DNA of 41,641 bases, taken from contig CACJAW010000018.1 in the NCBI GenBank assembly GCA_902591495.1, positions 1 to 41,641 on the forward strand, given 5' to 3'. This stretch comes from an uncultured Pseudohongiella sp. GTDB taxonomy: Bacteria; Pseudomonadota; Gammaproteobacteria; Pseudomonadales; Pseudohongiellaceae. Positions 18,331 to 27,467 of the stretch are shown one piece after another. Position 1 is the stretch's first letter, and each line of letters opens with the position of its first letter. The translations under genes were made by a program, and so were the position numbers. Below the pieces are notes generated by a model. That model was not told the DNA's origin. It did not search any database and saw only the letters and a list, made by a program, of their open reading frames with translations.

Positions 18331-20316
18331 ATGATAAGAAACAAACAGTTCTCTATTTCCGCAACAAAAGTAGCTAATTATCTTATAACCTTGAGCGCTG
18401 GCCTCTGTCTCACTGGTTCATTGGTTGCACAAAACACTGTGGAATGGACTACGCTCGGCAATGATTTTGCTCACACACGTTCGACCCAAGCTACTCAAAT
18501 TACTCCGCAGAATTTTGGAGATCTTGAGGTTGCTTGGACCTGGGATGGAGCCAGTTTTGAGGCGCAAAGCGGTCGTTCCACGCCAAGCTATATCAACGGC
18601 CGACTATATACTGTAGCTGGAGCAAGACGACATGTCGTTGCTATTGACCCAAAGTCAGGTACCACAATTTGGTCTTACCGAGAGCCCGATACAGGCCGCT
18701 GGGATTACTCGATGCGTGCTGACTATGGCAAAGGGGTAGGTTACGCAAATATCGACGGTCGAGATGTAATCTATATCATTTCTCCAGGATTTTTCTTGAC
18801 TGCACTGGACGCTGAAACAGGGCGACCCTTGGAAGGTTTCGGAGAGAGGGTTCCCATTGAAGGATTTCCAGATACTGGAGTTGTCGACCTCTTAAAAGAT
18901 TTAGGTCATCCTTACGACCCCTACGAAGGCATACCCCTTGAAAGGGGATACATTACCTCCTCTTCTCCTCCAATTATCGTTAATGACGTAGTGATAGTTG
19001 GCAATTCAGCGGAACAAGGCTACCACCAGTCACGTATCGAGAACGTCCCAGGAGACATACTTGGTTACGACGCCAAAAGTGGAGATTTCCTGTGGAAGTT
19101 TAATGTAATCCCGCAACCTGGGGAATACGGACACGAAACTTGGGAAAATGACTCATGGCAGTATACCGGTGATATTTCTTCTTGGGCCCCGATCTCTGCG
19201 GATCAAGAATTGGGACAGGTTTTTATTCCTACCAACGGTGTCACAATCGACTACTATGGAGGCCATCATCCAGGAGATAACCTGTATGGCACTAGCTTGA
19301 TTTCCCTTGATGCCAGAACAGGTGAGCGGGTATGGCACTTCCAAATGGTTCATCATGATATTTGGAATTTTGATACGCCCACAGCACCCATTTTACTAGA
19401 CACCGATGCTGGCCCCATCGTTGCGCAAGCTACCAAACAGGGATATGTCTATGTGTTCAATAGAGAAACAGGAGAGCCAATCTGGCCCATAGAAGAAGTT
19501 GCAATGCCAGCTTCAACCGTGCCGGGAGAGCAACTATCAGCAACACAACCAATACCAACTAAGCCGGCAGCCTTCGAGTACACGGGATCTGGCGAGGAAC
19601 TTCTTGTAGATTTTACTCCCGAACTAAAAAGACAAGCTCTTCAAGCCGTTGCAGAATTTCAAATGGGCCCACTATTTAATCCTCCCATGCGAGCAAATGA
19701 TCCTTCAGGCAAGCAAGCAGCCTTAATGTGTCCTTCAGGTGCCGTAAACATTACTCACCCGCCCGTCGCAGATCCTGAATCTGGTGTGATGTACATTATG
19801 TCTCGCTATAGTTGTTCTTCTCGGCGTCTTGTCTCTGGAGAGGAAGCGGATACTTACTATGACGAGCCGACGGGAGTGACACTATCTCGTTTCGCAGCCG
19901 CCAGCGGAGGCCCCTCCCCGCGTCACCCAGCTGGTTTACCGCTGTGGAAACCACCCTACAGTCGCATAACAGCAATTGATTTAAACACGGGTGAGCATCT
20001 CTGGATGAAGCCCGCCGGCCATACACCAGATCGAGTGAAAAATCTGCCCGAGCTGAGCGGAATAGAAATTGGAAATACAGGATCTGGAGCGGTTGGCCAA
20101 ATGGTCGCCACGGGCAATATGCTAATCTACAGCAACGTAGCTAGTGACGGCACTCCGCATTTATATGCATTAGACAAAGACACTGGTGAAGAACTCGCAA
20201 AAGTGGAGGTTCCATCTGGCACTAGATATGGCATGAGCTCTTGGGTTCATGAGGGTAAGCAGTATGTTATTCTCCAGACGGGGAGCACCTTAACTGCCCT
20301 TGCTTTGGCAGACTAA
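18331..20316 (+). CDS. PQQ-dependent quinoprotein dehydrogenase (glucose-dehydrogenase-like beta-propeller)
   Basis: Of three nearby ATGs I prefer 18331, because GGGAG (18318-18322) sits eight bases before it and a signal peptide follows at once (QFSISATKVANYLITLSAGL). The 661-residue protein is a complete PQQ beta-propeller starting WTTLGNDFAHTRSTQ, with TGxxxW motifs throughout and the closing blade SSWVHEGKQYVILQTGS. The HHDIWNFDTP segment (341-350) matches HHDLWDMD of E. coli membrane glucose dehydrogenase, but Asn346 replaces the Asp thought to act as catalytic base. There is no membrane domain and no haem motif. It acts in the periplasm on an unknown alcohol, sugar or aldehyde. A lectin-like gene follows 26 bases later. 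Confidence 0.93.
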   Translation: MIRNKQFSISATKVANYLITLSAGLCLTGSLVAQNTVEWTTLGNDFAHTRSTQATQITPQNFGDLEVAWTWDGASFEAQSGRSTPSYINGRLYTVAGARRHVVAIDPKSGTTIWSYREPDTGRWDYSMRADYGKGVGYANIDGRDVIYIISPGFFLTALDAETGRPLEGFGERVPIEGFPDTGVVDLLKDLGHPYDPYEGIPLERGYITSSSPPIIVNDVVIVGNSAEQGYHQSRIENVPGDILGYDAKSGDFLWKFNVIPQPGEYGHETWENDSWQYTGDISSWAPISADQELGQVFIPTNGVTIDYYGGHHPGDNLYGTSLISLDARTGERVWHFQMVHHDIWNFDTPTAPILLDTDAGPIVAQATKQGYVYVFNRETGEPIWPIEEVAMPASTVPGEQLSATQPIPTKPAAFEYTGSGEELLVDFTPELKRQALQAVAEFQMGPLFNPPMRANDPSGKQAALMCPSGAVNITHPPVADPESGVMYIMSRYSCSSRRLVSGEEADTYYDEPTGVTLSRFAAASGGPSPRHPAGLPLWKPPYSRITAIDLNTGEHLWMKPAGHTPDRVKNLPELSGIEIGNTGSGAVGQMVATGNMLIYSNVASDGTPHLYALDKDTGEELAKVEVPSGTRYGMSSWVHEGKQYVILQTGSTLTALALAD

Positions 20317-20342
20317 AAAATGAAAACTTAAGGGAGAAAAAA

Positions 20343-20996
20343 ATGAAAAAAACTTTAGCTTTTACATCAGTAGCGTTCGTGACAGTTGCTTTTGCTTTTT
20401 CAACTGTCAATTCTCAACAAAACGAGATGAGCTTTTTTATCACAAGCGTGGGCTCCGGTGATGGCGCTAATCTAGGAGGTTTAGCGGGAGCAGATGCGCA
20501 TTGTGCTTCTCTAGCAGAGGCGGCAGGGTCAAGAGGAAAGACGTGGCACGCATACCTTAGCGCTCATGCTACGGATAGTTCTCCGGCAATCAATGCTAGA
20601 GAACGCATTGGTTTTGGCCCCTGGTATAATGCAGATGGAGTTGAAGCAGCGTCGAACCTAAACGTCTTGCATGGTCCAAACAATAATCTAAACAAGCAAG
20701 TTTCTCTAACTGAAAATGGTGATACTGTTTTAGGTCGAGGGGATACTCCAAATCAACATGATATTTTAACTGGTTCAACATTAGATGGCCGTACATTGGA
20801 TGATGGCGCCAACCATACGTGTAACAACTGGACAAGCAACGGATCAGGTTCAGCTAACGTAGGCCACTTTGATAGAACAGGTGGTGGTCAGAATCCTACT
20901 TCTTGGAATAGCGCTCACGGCTCCCGCGGTTGTAGCCAAGAGGATTTGGTTGGAACTGGAGGAAACGGCTATTTTTATTGTTTTGCGATAGACTAA
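20343..20996 (+). CDS. Exported lectin-like (C-type lectin fold) protein
   Basis: The 217-residue protein has a signal peptide (about residues 1-24) and one compact domain starting MSFFITSVGSGDGANLGGLA, then ADAHC, WHAYLSA, GFGPWYNADGV, GRGDTPNQHDILTGS and ending GCSQEDLVGTGGNGYFYCFA. Four cysteines (54, 160, 197, 213) could make two disulfides. I recall similar proteins annotated as lectins in planctomycetes and marine proteobacteria; the ADAxC and WxAYLS pattern resembles endostatin/DUF1554-type C-type-lectin folds. The function is unknown. It lies 26 bases after the quinoprotein gene with its own AGGGAGA site and is followed by a strong terminator, so the two form an operon. Confidence 0.82.
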   Translation: MKKTLAFTSVAFVTVAFAFSTVNSQQNEMSFFITSVGSGDGANLGGLAGADAHCASLAEAAGSRGKTWHAYLSAHATDSSPAINARERIGFGPWYNADGVEAASNLNVLHGPNNNLNKQVSLTENGDTVLGRGDTPNQHDILTGSTLDGRTLDDGANHTCNNWTSNGSGSANVGHFDRTGGGQNPTSWNSAHGSRGCSQEDLVGTGGNGYFYCFAID

Positions 20997-21026
20997 GTAC
21001 GAAACTGGTCGACCTCCAGTTAATAC

Positions 21027-21064
21027 GATGGTGCAGCTAGTTGTGAGCTGCACCATTTTTGTTT
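21027..21064 (+). terminator. Rho-independent terminator after lectin-like gene
   Basis: A 10-bp stem TGGTGCAGCT/AGCTGCACCA (21029-21038 and 21046-21055) with a seven-base loop is followed by TTTTTGTTTT. It closes the quinoprotein/lectin-like operon. Confidence 0.93.
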
Positions 21065-21082
21065 TAAGGGTTAGGATCGTTT

Positions 21083-21706
21083 ATGAAACTCTACGGTATG
21101 CAACAATCCAGATCATTCAGGTGTCTCTGGGCTCTGGAGGAAAGTGGATTACAGTATGAGTATATACCAATCAAATTACGGATTAACAAAGAGGATCCAG
21201 ATAGTGCTCAAAATCCGGCTTACCTCTCCATTAATTCACAAGGAAAAGTGCCAAGTCTAACTGATGGTGAAATGATATTGACGGAAAGTGTCGCCATACT
21301 TAACCACATAGGACGCAGTGCCCCAGAATCTGGTTTGCTTCCCATTGGGGATTTAAAGATGCAAGCTAAGCATGATGAACTCGTAGCCTTTGTCTTAGCT
21401 GAGCTTGAGCAACCTCTTTGGAGTAAAGGTAAACACACATTCGCTCTTCCAGAACAATATCAAATAACAGCAATGCTCGACACTGCCAAATTCGAATTTA
21501 CAAAGGCTGTTTCTACACTAGATCACCTTTTAAGCAGCACCGAATATGCTATCGGTGAAAAATTTAGTATTGCTGATATTTTGCTAGCCCATACCTTTAA
21601 TTGGGCAATAAGATTTGAATTTGACGTCCCTCAAAGATATGTGGACCTGAGAAACCAGCATTATGAAAGGCCGTCAGCAAAACGGGCGCTAAAGTTAGCG
21701 AGTTAA
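21083..21706 (+). CDS. Glutathione S-transferase family protein
   Basis: The 207-residue protein has an N-terminal thioredoxin-like domain (MKLYGMQQSRSFRCLWALEE, then GKVPSLTDGEMILTESVAIL with the glutathione-binding ES pair) and an all-helical C-terminal domain with YAIGEKFSIADILLAHTFNW. Size and layout match cytosolic bacterial GSTs, which conjugate glutathione to electrophiles or reduce peroxides. The S(R)S motif near residues 9-11 would supply the catalytic Ser. The next gene begins two bases after the stop, so they are translationally linked. Confidence 0.9.
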   Translation: MKLYGMQQSRSFRCLWALEESGLQYEYIPIKLRINKEDPDSAQNPAYLSINSQGKVPSLTDGEMILTESVAILNHIGRSAPESGLLPIGDLKMQAKHDELVAFVLAELEQPLWSKGKHTFALPEQYQITAMLDTAKFEFTKAVSTLDHLLSSTEYAIGEKFSIADILLAHTFNWAIRFEFDVPQRYVDLRNQHYERPSAKRALKLAS

Positions 21707-21708
21707 GA

Positions 21709-22719
21709 ATGAAAGTTCTCTATTTAATTCTATTGTTCAGTCTTGCAATTGGAAACGCAGCAGCACAACTATCGCCTAACAGCACCTTAGAACAACTTTT
21801 AAAACAAGCATTCCATGCAAATATCAACGCCGAGCGAGTGGTTCTAAATCACATAGGAATCGAAGCGGTAGAAGTCTCAAATGGATATTTGGTCACGGCG
21901 GTACTTGAAAGCTATCCGGCCCATGCCGTCGACATTCGTAGAGGCGATATAATTGAGATGGCAGATGGTAATCCTTTTCATCCAATCGAATCTTTTAATT
22001 CTGAGAGGGATACGAATGGAAACTTCCTACCTAAACGTGAGGAGTATATTCTCGTTTTATCCAGAGCAAATGATTCAATGGAACTCTCTGTGATTCCAGT
22101 TTTCGAAAATTTATACAACAGCTATAGGTCGGCAACGGCAAACTCAGTACTTCAATTCTCGGCCGGCAATAAGACAATCGGGTATATTAGGTTTTGGGCC
22201 TTGAGTCGTGCCACAGCAGATATTATCAACTATCGAGCTTTACTCAGAGAACTTAGCGGTACGGATGGCATAATTTTTGATTTTCGAAATAGCTTAGGTT
22301 TCTTAGACCCTCAGCATCTCGATCTAGTGTTTCCAACTCGAGACAATTATTTTACATCCTCACTCGAAAAATACAGTTATACGCAATTTGCAGAGAATTC
22401 ACTCCCCTCCGAGACTACTCCCTATCGCAAACCAATCGCAGTCTTGTTAAATCGGGACACTCGAGGCGGAACCGAGTTATTTGCTTATCAGCTGAAAAAG
22501 CTACAAAGAGTTATCACTTTAGGCGAGGCAACACGTGGAGAAATTGGCGAATACTTATTTGAAGATTTAATTGATGGAGAGGAGTTTTATGTTGACGATC
22601 AACCTTTTAGAGACAGTGCGATTATTCCCGAGCAATTAGTCCCATTTCCATATGAAAATACAGAGCGCGGAGATCCACAATTTGATGCTGCTATCAATGC
22701 ACTTCTCGGTATTATCTAA
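21709..22719 (+). CDS. Exported PDZ/S41-family protein, probably protease-inactive
   Basis: The 336-residue protein has a signal peptide to about residue 20, a PDZ-like segment (about 50-130, with YPAHAVDIRRGDIIEMADG) and an S41-type core (GTDGIIFDFRNSLGF, then PIAVLLNRDTRGGTELFAYQ, then LGEATRGEIGEYLF). In active S41 proteases the nucleophilic Ser lies in a TxSAAE or SASASE motif; here Gly253 aligns with it. The Lys used by the CtpA/Prc subgroup aligns with Glu278. It is therefore likely a pseudoprotease or binding protein. It starts two bases after the GST stop. Confidence 0.8.
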   Translation: MKVLYLILLFSLAIGNAAAQLSPNSTLEQLLKQAFHANINAERVVLNHIGIEAVEVSNGYLVTAVLESYPAHAVDIRRGDIIEMADGNPFHPIESFNSERDTNGNFLPKREEYILVLSRANDSMELSVIPVFENLYNSYRSATANSVLQFSAGNKTIGYIRFWALSRATADIINYRALLRELSGTDGIIFDFRNSLGFLDPQHLDLVFPTRDNYFTSSLEKYSYTQFAENSLPSETTPYRKPIAVLLNRDTRGGTELFAYQLKKLQRVITLGEATRGEIGEYLFEDLIDGEEFYVDDQPFRDSAIIPEQLVPFPYENTERGDPQFDAAINALLGII

Positions 22720-22926
22720 AAGAAACAATGTTGAATACCTCTAAGAATTCCGATCATATCGTACTCGCCTGTTTCAAAGGTCATGATTGTTAAATCTTAA
22801 TTAAGCAAGCTATTCAGAATAAGGGCATTTGTCGGTTATACTTCATGCCCCGAAGAGGGAGGCGCATAATTATGTTGTAAACTTGCCTCCAGAGTTTCTT
22901 GGTTTTGATAAAGTTAGGAGTAGAAA

Positions 22927-24357
22927 ATGAGCGCGGCTTACAACAAATTTTTTATCAACGGTAAATGGATCGAGCCTGCTGGCAGATCAACACTTGATGT
23001 AATTAATCCTGCAACTGAAAAAGCTTTTGCGACCATCAGTTTAGGAAATGCGGACGACGTCAACAGCGCAGCAAAAGCCGCAAAATCAGCTTTTGATTCC
23101 TGGTCTAATTCCAGTATCGAGGAAAGAAAAGAAATAATTAGTAACATCGTTGGCGGACTGAAATCCCGCAGCGATGAAATGGCCACCGCTATTTCATCAG
23201 AGATGGGAGCCCCAATGGGACTGTCAAAGACGGCTCAAGTTGGAAGTGGACTCGGTCATTTTATGAACGTATTGTCTATTTTGGAAAATTTTGAGTTCGA
23301 AGAGATAAGGGGTACAACTAAAATTGTTAAAGAGCCCGCTGGCGTCTGCGGATTCATTACACCTTGGAACTGGCCTCTCAATCAAATAGCCTGCAAGGTA
23401 GCTCCTGCCCTAGCAGCCGGGTGTACTATGGTTTTGAAACCAAGTGAGATTGCTCCAATTAGTGCATACATATTAACTGAAATCATTGCTGAATCGGGGT
23501 TACCCGCCGGAGTTTTCAATTTAGTTAATGGAGATGGCCTAACCGTTGGCGCGGCAATTTCCGGTCACCCAGATATTGATTTAGTTTCATTTACAGGTTC
23601 GACACGAGCAGGTAGAGAAGTAGCGAAAGCAGCTGCTGATGGAATAAAACGCGTTACTCAGGAGCTGGGTGGCAAATCTGCGAACATAATCCTTAACGAT
23701 GTTCCAGATTTCGCGCGCGCCGTCTCTGGTGGAGTTGCAGGCTGTTTCGGTAACAGCGGACAATCTTGTAACGCACCAACTCGAATGTTAGTGCCTCAAT
23801 CCAGAATGGAAGAGGCAATAAATGCGGCAAAGGCAGCTGCAGCTAAATCTGTTGTCGGTGACCCCTCTGCTGAAAGTACAAGACTGGGTCCTGTCGTAAG
23901 TGAAATCCAGTTCAACAAGATTCAAACACTGATTCAAAAAGGCATTGATGAGGGTGCAGATTTGATTGCTGGCGGTCCAGCACGCCCTGAAGGACTTGAG
24001 GAAGGTTATTTTGTTAGACCCACAATATTTGCAAATGTATCAAACGATATGACTATAGCTCGCGAAGAAATTTTTGGCCCTGTGCTTTCAATTATCGGGT
24101 ATAAAGACGATGATGATGCGGTGTCTATAGCTAACGATACCGATTACGGGCTTTCGGGCTACGTATCAGGTGAACCTGAGCATGCTCAGGCAATTGCGCG
24201 AAAACTCCGCACAGGCAATGTTCATATCAACGGTGCTGGGCCAGATTTTTCAGCACCATTCGGTGGCTACAAACAGTCTGGCAATGGGAGAGAGTGGGGA
24301 ATCGAAGGATTTGAAGAATTCTTAGAAACCAAAGCTATGATGGGCGCGGCACAGTAA
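22927..24357 (+). CDS. NAD(P)-dependent aldehyde dehydrogenase
   Basis: The 476-residue protein is a full-length aldehyde dehydrogenase. It shows the FITPWNWPLNQIACKVAPAL and VLKPSEIAP NAD-binding blocks, SFTGSTRAGREV, the catalytic Glu246 in QELGGKSANI and the nucleophile Cys281 in GNSGQSCNAPTR, plus the C-terminal FGGYKQSGNGREWG. It oxidises an aldehyde to the acid in the cytoplasm. The specific substrate is not evident. It has a ribosome binding site TTAGGAG and is followed 17 bases later by a VOC gene. Confidence 0.95.
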   Translation: MSAAYNKFFINGKWIEPAGRSTLDVINPATEKAFATISLGNADDVNSAAKAAKSAFDSWSNSSIEERKEIISNIVGGLKSRSDEMATAISSEMGAPMGLSKTAQVGSGLGHFMNVLSILENFEFEEIRGTTKIVKEPAGVCGFITPWNWPLNQIACKVAPALAAGCTMVLKPSEIAPISAYILTEIIAESGLPAGVFNLVNGDGLTVGAAISGHPDIDLVSFTGSTRAGREVAKAAADGIKRVTQELGGKSANIILNDVPDFARAVSGGVAGCFGNSGQSCNAPTRMLVPQSRMEEAINAAKAAAAKSVVGDPSAESTRLGPVVSEIQFNKIQTLIQKGIDEGADLIAGGPARPEGLEEGYFVRPTIFANVSNDMTIAREEIFGPVLSIIGYKDDDDAVSIANDTDYGLSGYVSGEPEHAQAIARKLRTGNVHINGAGPDFSAPFGGYKQSGNGREWGIEGFEEFLETKAMMGAAQ

Positions 24358-24374
24358 CTAGAGCGAGGCAAAGA

Positions 24375-24779
24375 ATGGGAATCGAAGTACAAAAACGAGC
24401 CATTGACATCGGAATAATCGCGAAAGACATTGATGCGATGAAAACCTTTTACGGTGAAGTACTTGAGCTTGAGCTCGAGGCTTCGATCCCCATGCCCGGC
24501 GGCGGAACCATGAATCGATTCAAAGTCGGTGACAGTATAATTAAAGTAATTGAGCTTGATCCAGCAGCTCCTGCAGAAGCTCCCCCTGGAGGTATTCGGG
24601 GCGCCACAGGTTATCGCTACTGGACAATACACACCCCAAACCTGGAGGGTGTTTTAGACAAAATCATAGAAAGTGGTCACAAGGTAGTGGTCCCCGCTAA
24701 GGTAATCCGAGAGGGAATAACCATAGCTATAGTCGCTGACCCTGACGGGAATTGGGTAGAGCTTCTGGAAAGTAATTAG
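24375..24779 (+). CDS. VOC-fold protein
   Basis: The 134-residue protein has the two-module VOC fold: the start AIDIGIIAKDIDAMKTFYGEVLELELE, a middle part YRYWTIHTPNLEGVLDKIIESGHKVV and the end DPDGNWVELLES with the usual terminal Glu ligand. The first His of a canonical metal site (AIDHIGI type) is Asp/Ile-like here (AIDIGII), so metal binding may be altered. It lies 17 bases after the aldehyde dehydrogenase gene and is probably in its operon, perhaps acting on a related compound. Confidence 0.85.
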   Translation: MGIEVQKRAIDIGIIAKDIDAMKTFYGEVLELELEASIPMPGGGTMNRFKVGDSIIKVIELDPAAPAEAPPGGIRGATGYRYWTIHTPNLEGVLDKIIESGHKVVVPAKVIREGITIAIVADPDGNWVELLESN

Positions 24780-24791
24780 ACTAACTAATCA

Positions 24792-25469
24792 CTACTCTGA
24801 GACCTTTTCCAACCAAGGTTCCAGAGATTCCCAATTCATACGAAACATATGTGGAGCGCTATCTAGAATAGCTGCGTCTAAGTCAACACCGGCCTCGGTA
24901 AGAGCTTCAGCTGTCTCATCAAAACGCTCAGCCCAGCCTAGTTGGTCCGCCCCACCTATTCTCAAATAAACAGGAAAGCCTGCGAGCACTCGATTATCTA
25001 CCACCGATGTTGCCAAGGCGGGCACTGCAGCTACCCCCATGTAATTAGCCGGGTTCCTCCTCGCAATTTCTAAAGCAGACATACCCCCATTTGAGATCCC
25101 TGCGAGTAGAACTTTACCATTCGCAATCTCGTCTCTTTTTTGTAATTCTGTAATCAGCTGCTCAACTTTGCGATTGTTCTCATCGCCCCTAAATGCTCGG
25201 TTATTTGGGGAAACAGGCACGGCGACCATCCACCCTCTTTCCGCAAATCCCCCACCCAGCCATATTGATGTATCCCTAGAAATGGAAGCGTTGCCGGGTC
25301 CACCACCCATTAAAATTACCAGCGGGGAAGGCTCCGACAATGTCTGCGCTGGTTTTACTATATACACACTAAGACGTGAGCCATCCGCTAAGGTAATCCG
25401 TTCTTGAGCATAAGCCATCGAGCAAAAAATACTGGCAATCAAGACAAGATACCACTGTGATCTTTTCAT
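24792..25469 (-). CDS. Exported alpha/beta hydrolase
   Basis: The 225-residue protein has a signal peptide ending around residue 21 (MKRSQWYLVLIASIFCSMAYA) and a dienelactone-hydrolase-like alpha/beta core. LVILMGGGPGN is an oxyanion-hole strand, the nucleophile elbow is GISNGG (Ser126), the likely Asp is in IGGADQLGW (Asp175), and His207 is in DSAPHMF. It probably acts as a periplasmic esterase or peptidase with unknown substrate. It is the last gene of a minus-strand set with the SDR and NMO-like genes (gap 33 bases), and converges with the VOC gene. Confidence 0.85.
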   Translation of the reverse strand: MKRSQWYLVLIASIFCSMAYAQERITLADGSRLSVYIVKPAQTLSEPSPLVILMGGGPGNASISRDTSIWLGGGFAERGWMVAVPVSPNNRAFRGDENNRKVEQLITELQKRDEIANGKVLLAGISNGGMSALEIARRNPANYMGVAAVPALATSVVDNRVLAGFPVYLRIGGADQLGWAERFDETAEALTEAGVDLDAAILDSAPHMFRMNWESLEPWLEKVSE

Positions 25470-25502
25470 TGTTTCCTCTTCTAAGCTCAGTTATTCAAGT
25501 TA

Positions 25503-26297
25503 TTATTGTCGCCTTTTATAAATCTCTGCGAATTTATCATATAAACGCCTCATACCCCCGAGCCAGCGATCATAATCATCTGTCTTTCTGCGCATATAAG
25601 TAAGAACTTCTGGATGCGGCAAGACTAAAAATTGCTCATTACCCAACGCTTCAATCACCGTTGTAGCCAAGTCCTCTGGTTCAAGCATACCGTCTAAGCC
25701 CGCAACTCCTCCATCTCCACCGGCAGTCATAGCAGTGCGTACTGCTTGAGGACAGAGGACTGAAACTTTGATTCCTCGATTACCATAGGTAATTGACAAC
25801 CATTCTGCAAAACCTATCGCGGCGTGTTTTGTAACTGAGTAAGGTGCAGATCCTACCTGACTTAACAAACCTGCGGCCGAGGAAGTATTCAATAAGTACC
25901 CCTCCCCTCTCTCTAACATGCTAGGCAAAACAGCTCTCGCCGCAAAAATATGAGACATCACATTAATGTCCCAAATATTTTTCCATCGGTCATTCGATAC
26001 CTCCTCACCACCAGCAGTAAATATACCTGCGTTAGAGCAAAACAAATCAATGCGACCAAACTCTCTAAGGGTAACGGAAACCAGGTCTTTTACTGCGTCC
26101 TCATTAGCAACGTCACATTGCAAACCTAATCCATTTGTATTGTTCTCTATACTTGATAGTGTCGAGTTAACCCCAGCTGTATCAATATCCGCGGCCACTA
26201 CCGCATGAGCACCGTCCATTGCAAATCGCTCGCACAATGATTTACCAATTCCGCTTGCTCCACCCGTGACAACAATAACCTTATCTTTTACTTCCAT
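25503..26297 (-). CDS. Short-chain dehydrogenase/reductase (SDR)
   Basis: The 264-residue classical SDR has the cofactor motif TGGASGIG at residues 11-18, SNAG at 88-91, and the catalytic Ser near 140 with Tyr153 and Lys157 (YSVTK). Asp residues around 37-39 (AADID) suggest NAD over NADP. The C-terminal part ends [22 protein letters not shown], often seen in SDRs of the fatty or xenobiotic alcohol type. It lies 22 bases downstream of the nitronate monooxygenase-like gene and is co-transcribed with it and the hydrolase. Confidence 0.92.
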   Translation of the reverse strand: MEVKDKVIVVTGGASGIGKSLCERFAMDGAHAVVAADIDTAGVNSTLSSIENNTNGLGLQCDVANEDAVKDLVSVTLREFGRIDLFCSNAGIFTAGGEEVSNDRWKNIWDINVMSHIFAARAVLPSMLERGEGYLLNTSSAAGLLSQVGSAPYSVTKHAAIGFAEWLSITYGNRGIKVSVLCPQAVRTAMTAGGDGGVAGLDGMLEPEDLATTVIEALGNEQFLVLPHPEVLTYMRRKTDDYDRWLGGMRRLYDKFAEIYKRRQ

Positions 26298-26319
26298 AAT
26301 CTCTTACTCTCGACCTCAA

Positions 26320-27294
26320 TTAAGAAACTGCTTCTATCAATCTCCGCTTAATTATCTCCTCTGCCTCAGCAACTATCCTGGATATCAGCTCATGACAAGT
26401 AGGAATATCATCGATGAGACCCACAATCATGCCGGCAGACCAAATACCTTTATCAAGATCACCTGTATCAAAAAGCTCTCTACCTTTAGCACCTTGCACT
26501 AGTGACTGGAGATCTTCAAATTGGGTTTTACCTGGCCTTGACTCAATATCTATAACTTGCTGCGCCACACTGTTCTTAAAAACACGAGCAGTGTTGCTCA
26601 ATGTCCGATAAATCAAAGAGGTATCAAGCTCAGTTGCTTCCACCATTTTTTGCTTCACTTTTTCATGTATTGGCGCTTCTCTGGTGACCATAAATCTTGT
26701 ACCCATATTAATGCCATCTGCCCCCATTGCTAAAGCTGCAGCAAGGCCCTTACCATCACCCAAGCCGCCAGAGGCAAGAAAAGGGATTTTCAGTCGTTTT
26801 GCCGCAAGAGGGAGGAGTATCATATTTGTTACATCGTCCTCTCCTGGGTGACCCGCACACTCAAAACCATCTACACTTACCATATCACAGCCTATCTTCT
26901 CGGCTTTTAGGGCATGCCTTATAGAAGTACATTTGTGAATAACCTTTATCCCTGCACTCTTAAAAAGTGGTAGAAATGGTTCAGGGTTACGACCAGCAGT
27001 TTCGACGATTTTTACTCCAGAATCTACTATAGCTTGAGCGTAATCTTGGTACGGTATAGGTTTAATGGTTGGCAATATCGTGAGGTTCACGGCAAATGGT
27101 TTAGCTGTCATCGATCGACAACGTTCGATTTCGTTAACTAACTCAGCGGGGCTGGTTTGGGTTAAACCGGTTAGTATGCCAAGACCTCCCGCATTTGAAA
27201 CGGCGGATGCCATTTCAGCCAGCCCCACCCATTGCATGCCTCCCTGCACGATTGGAAACTCAATACCCAAAGATTCTGTGATTCTTGTTCTCAT
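26320..27294 (-). CDS. Nitronate monooxygenase family FMN enzyme (NPD-like)
   Basis: The 324-residue TIM-barrel protein starts MRTRITESLGIEFPIVQGGM, the classic opening of the nitronate monooxygenase/2-nitropropane dioxygenase-like family. It contains SVDGFECAGHPGEDDVTN (the GH(P/R)G FMN-binding segment), PFLASGGLGDGKGLAAALAM and GADGINMGTRFMVTREAP. Enzymes of this group use FMN to oxidise nitronates or act as flavin-dependent oxidoreductases or enoyl reductases. It is first gene of a three-gene minus-strand operon (NMO, SDR, hydrolase). Substrate uncertain. Confidence 0.92.
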   Translation of the reverse strand: MRTRITESLGIEFPIVQGGMQWVGLAEMASAVSNAGGLGILTGLTQTSPAELVNEIERCRSMTAKPFAVNLTILPTIKPIPYQDYAQAIVDSGVKIVETAGRNPEPFLPLFKSAGIKVIHKCTSIRHALKAEKIGCDMVSVDGFECAGHPGEDDVTNMILLPLAAKRLKIPFLASGGLGDGKGLAAALAMGADGINMGTRFMVTREAPIHEKVKQKMVEATELDTSLIYRTLSNTARVFKNSVAQQVIDIESRPGKTQFEDLQSLVQGAKGRELFDTGDLDKGIWSAGMIVGLIDDIPTCHELISRIVAEAEEIIKRRLIEAVS

Positions 27295-27467
27295 AACAGC
27301 AAATACTCTTTACCTTTTACAATGCAGTATCCCATTCAACCCCTGAAAAGTCATTAACGTTACAAATTAACATTTACATAGACTCTATCGACAAAGCCCT
27401 AGATCAATAACTGAGAAGAAGGTAGCCTTCATATCTAAATCAGGATCAACTCAGAGAACATAGAGCA

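Noticed and set aside
22728..22793. 21-codon ORF after the S41-like gene
   Set aside because: No ribosome binding site and no coding character.
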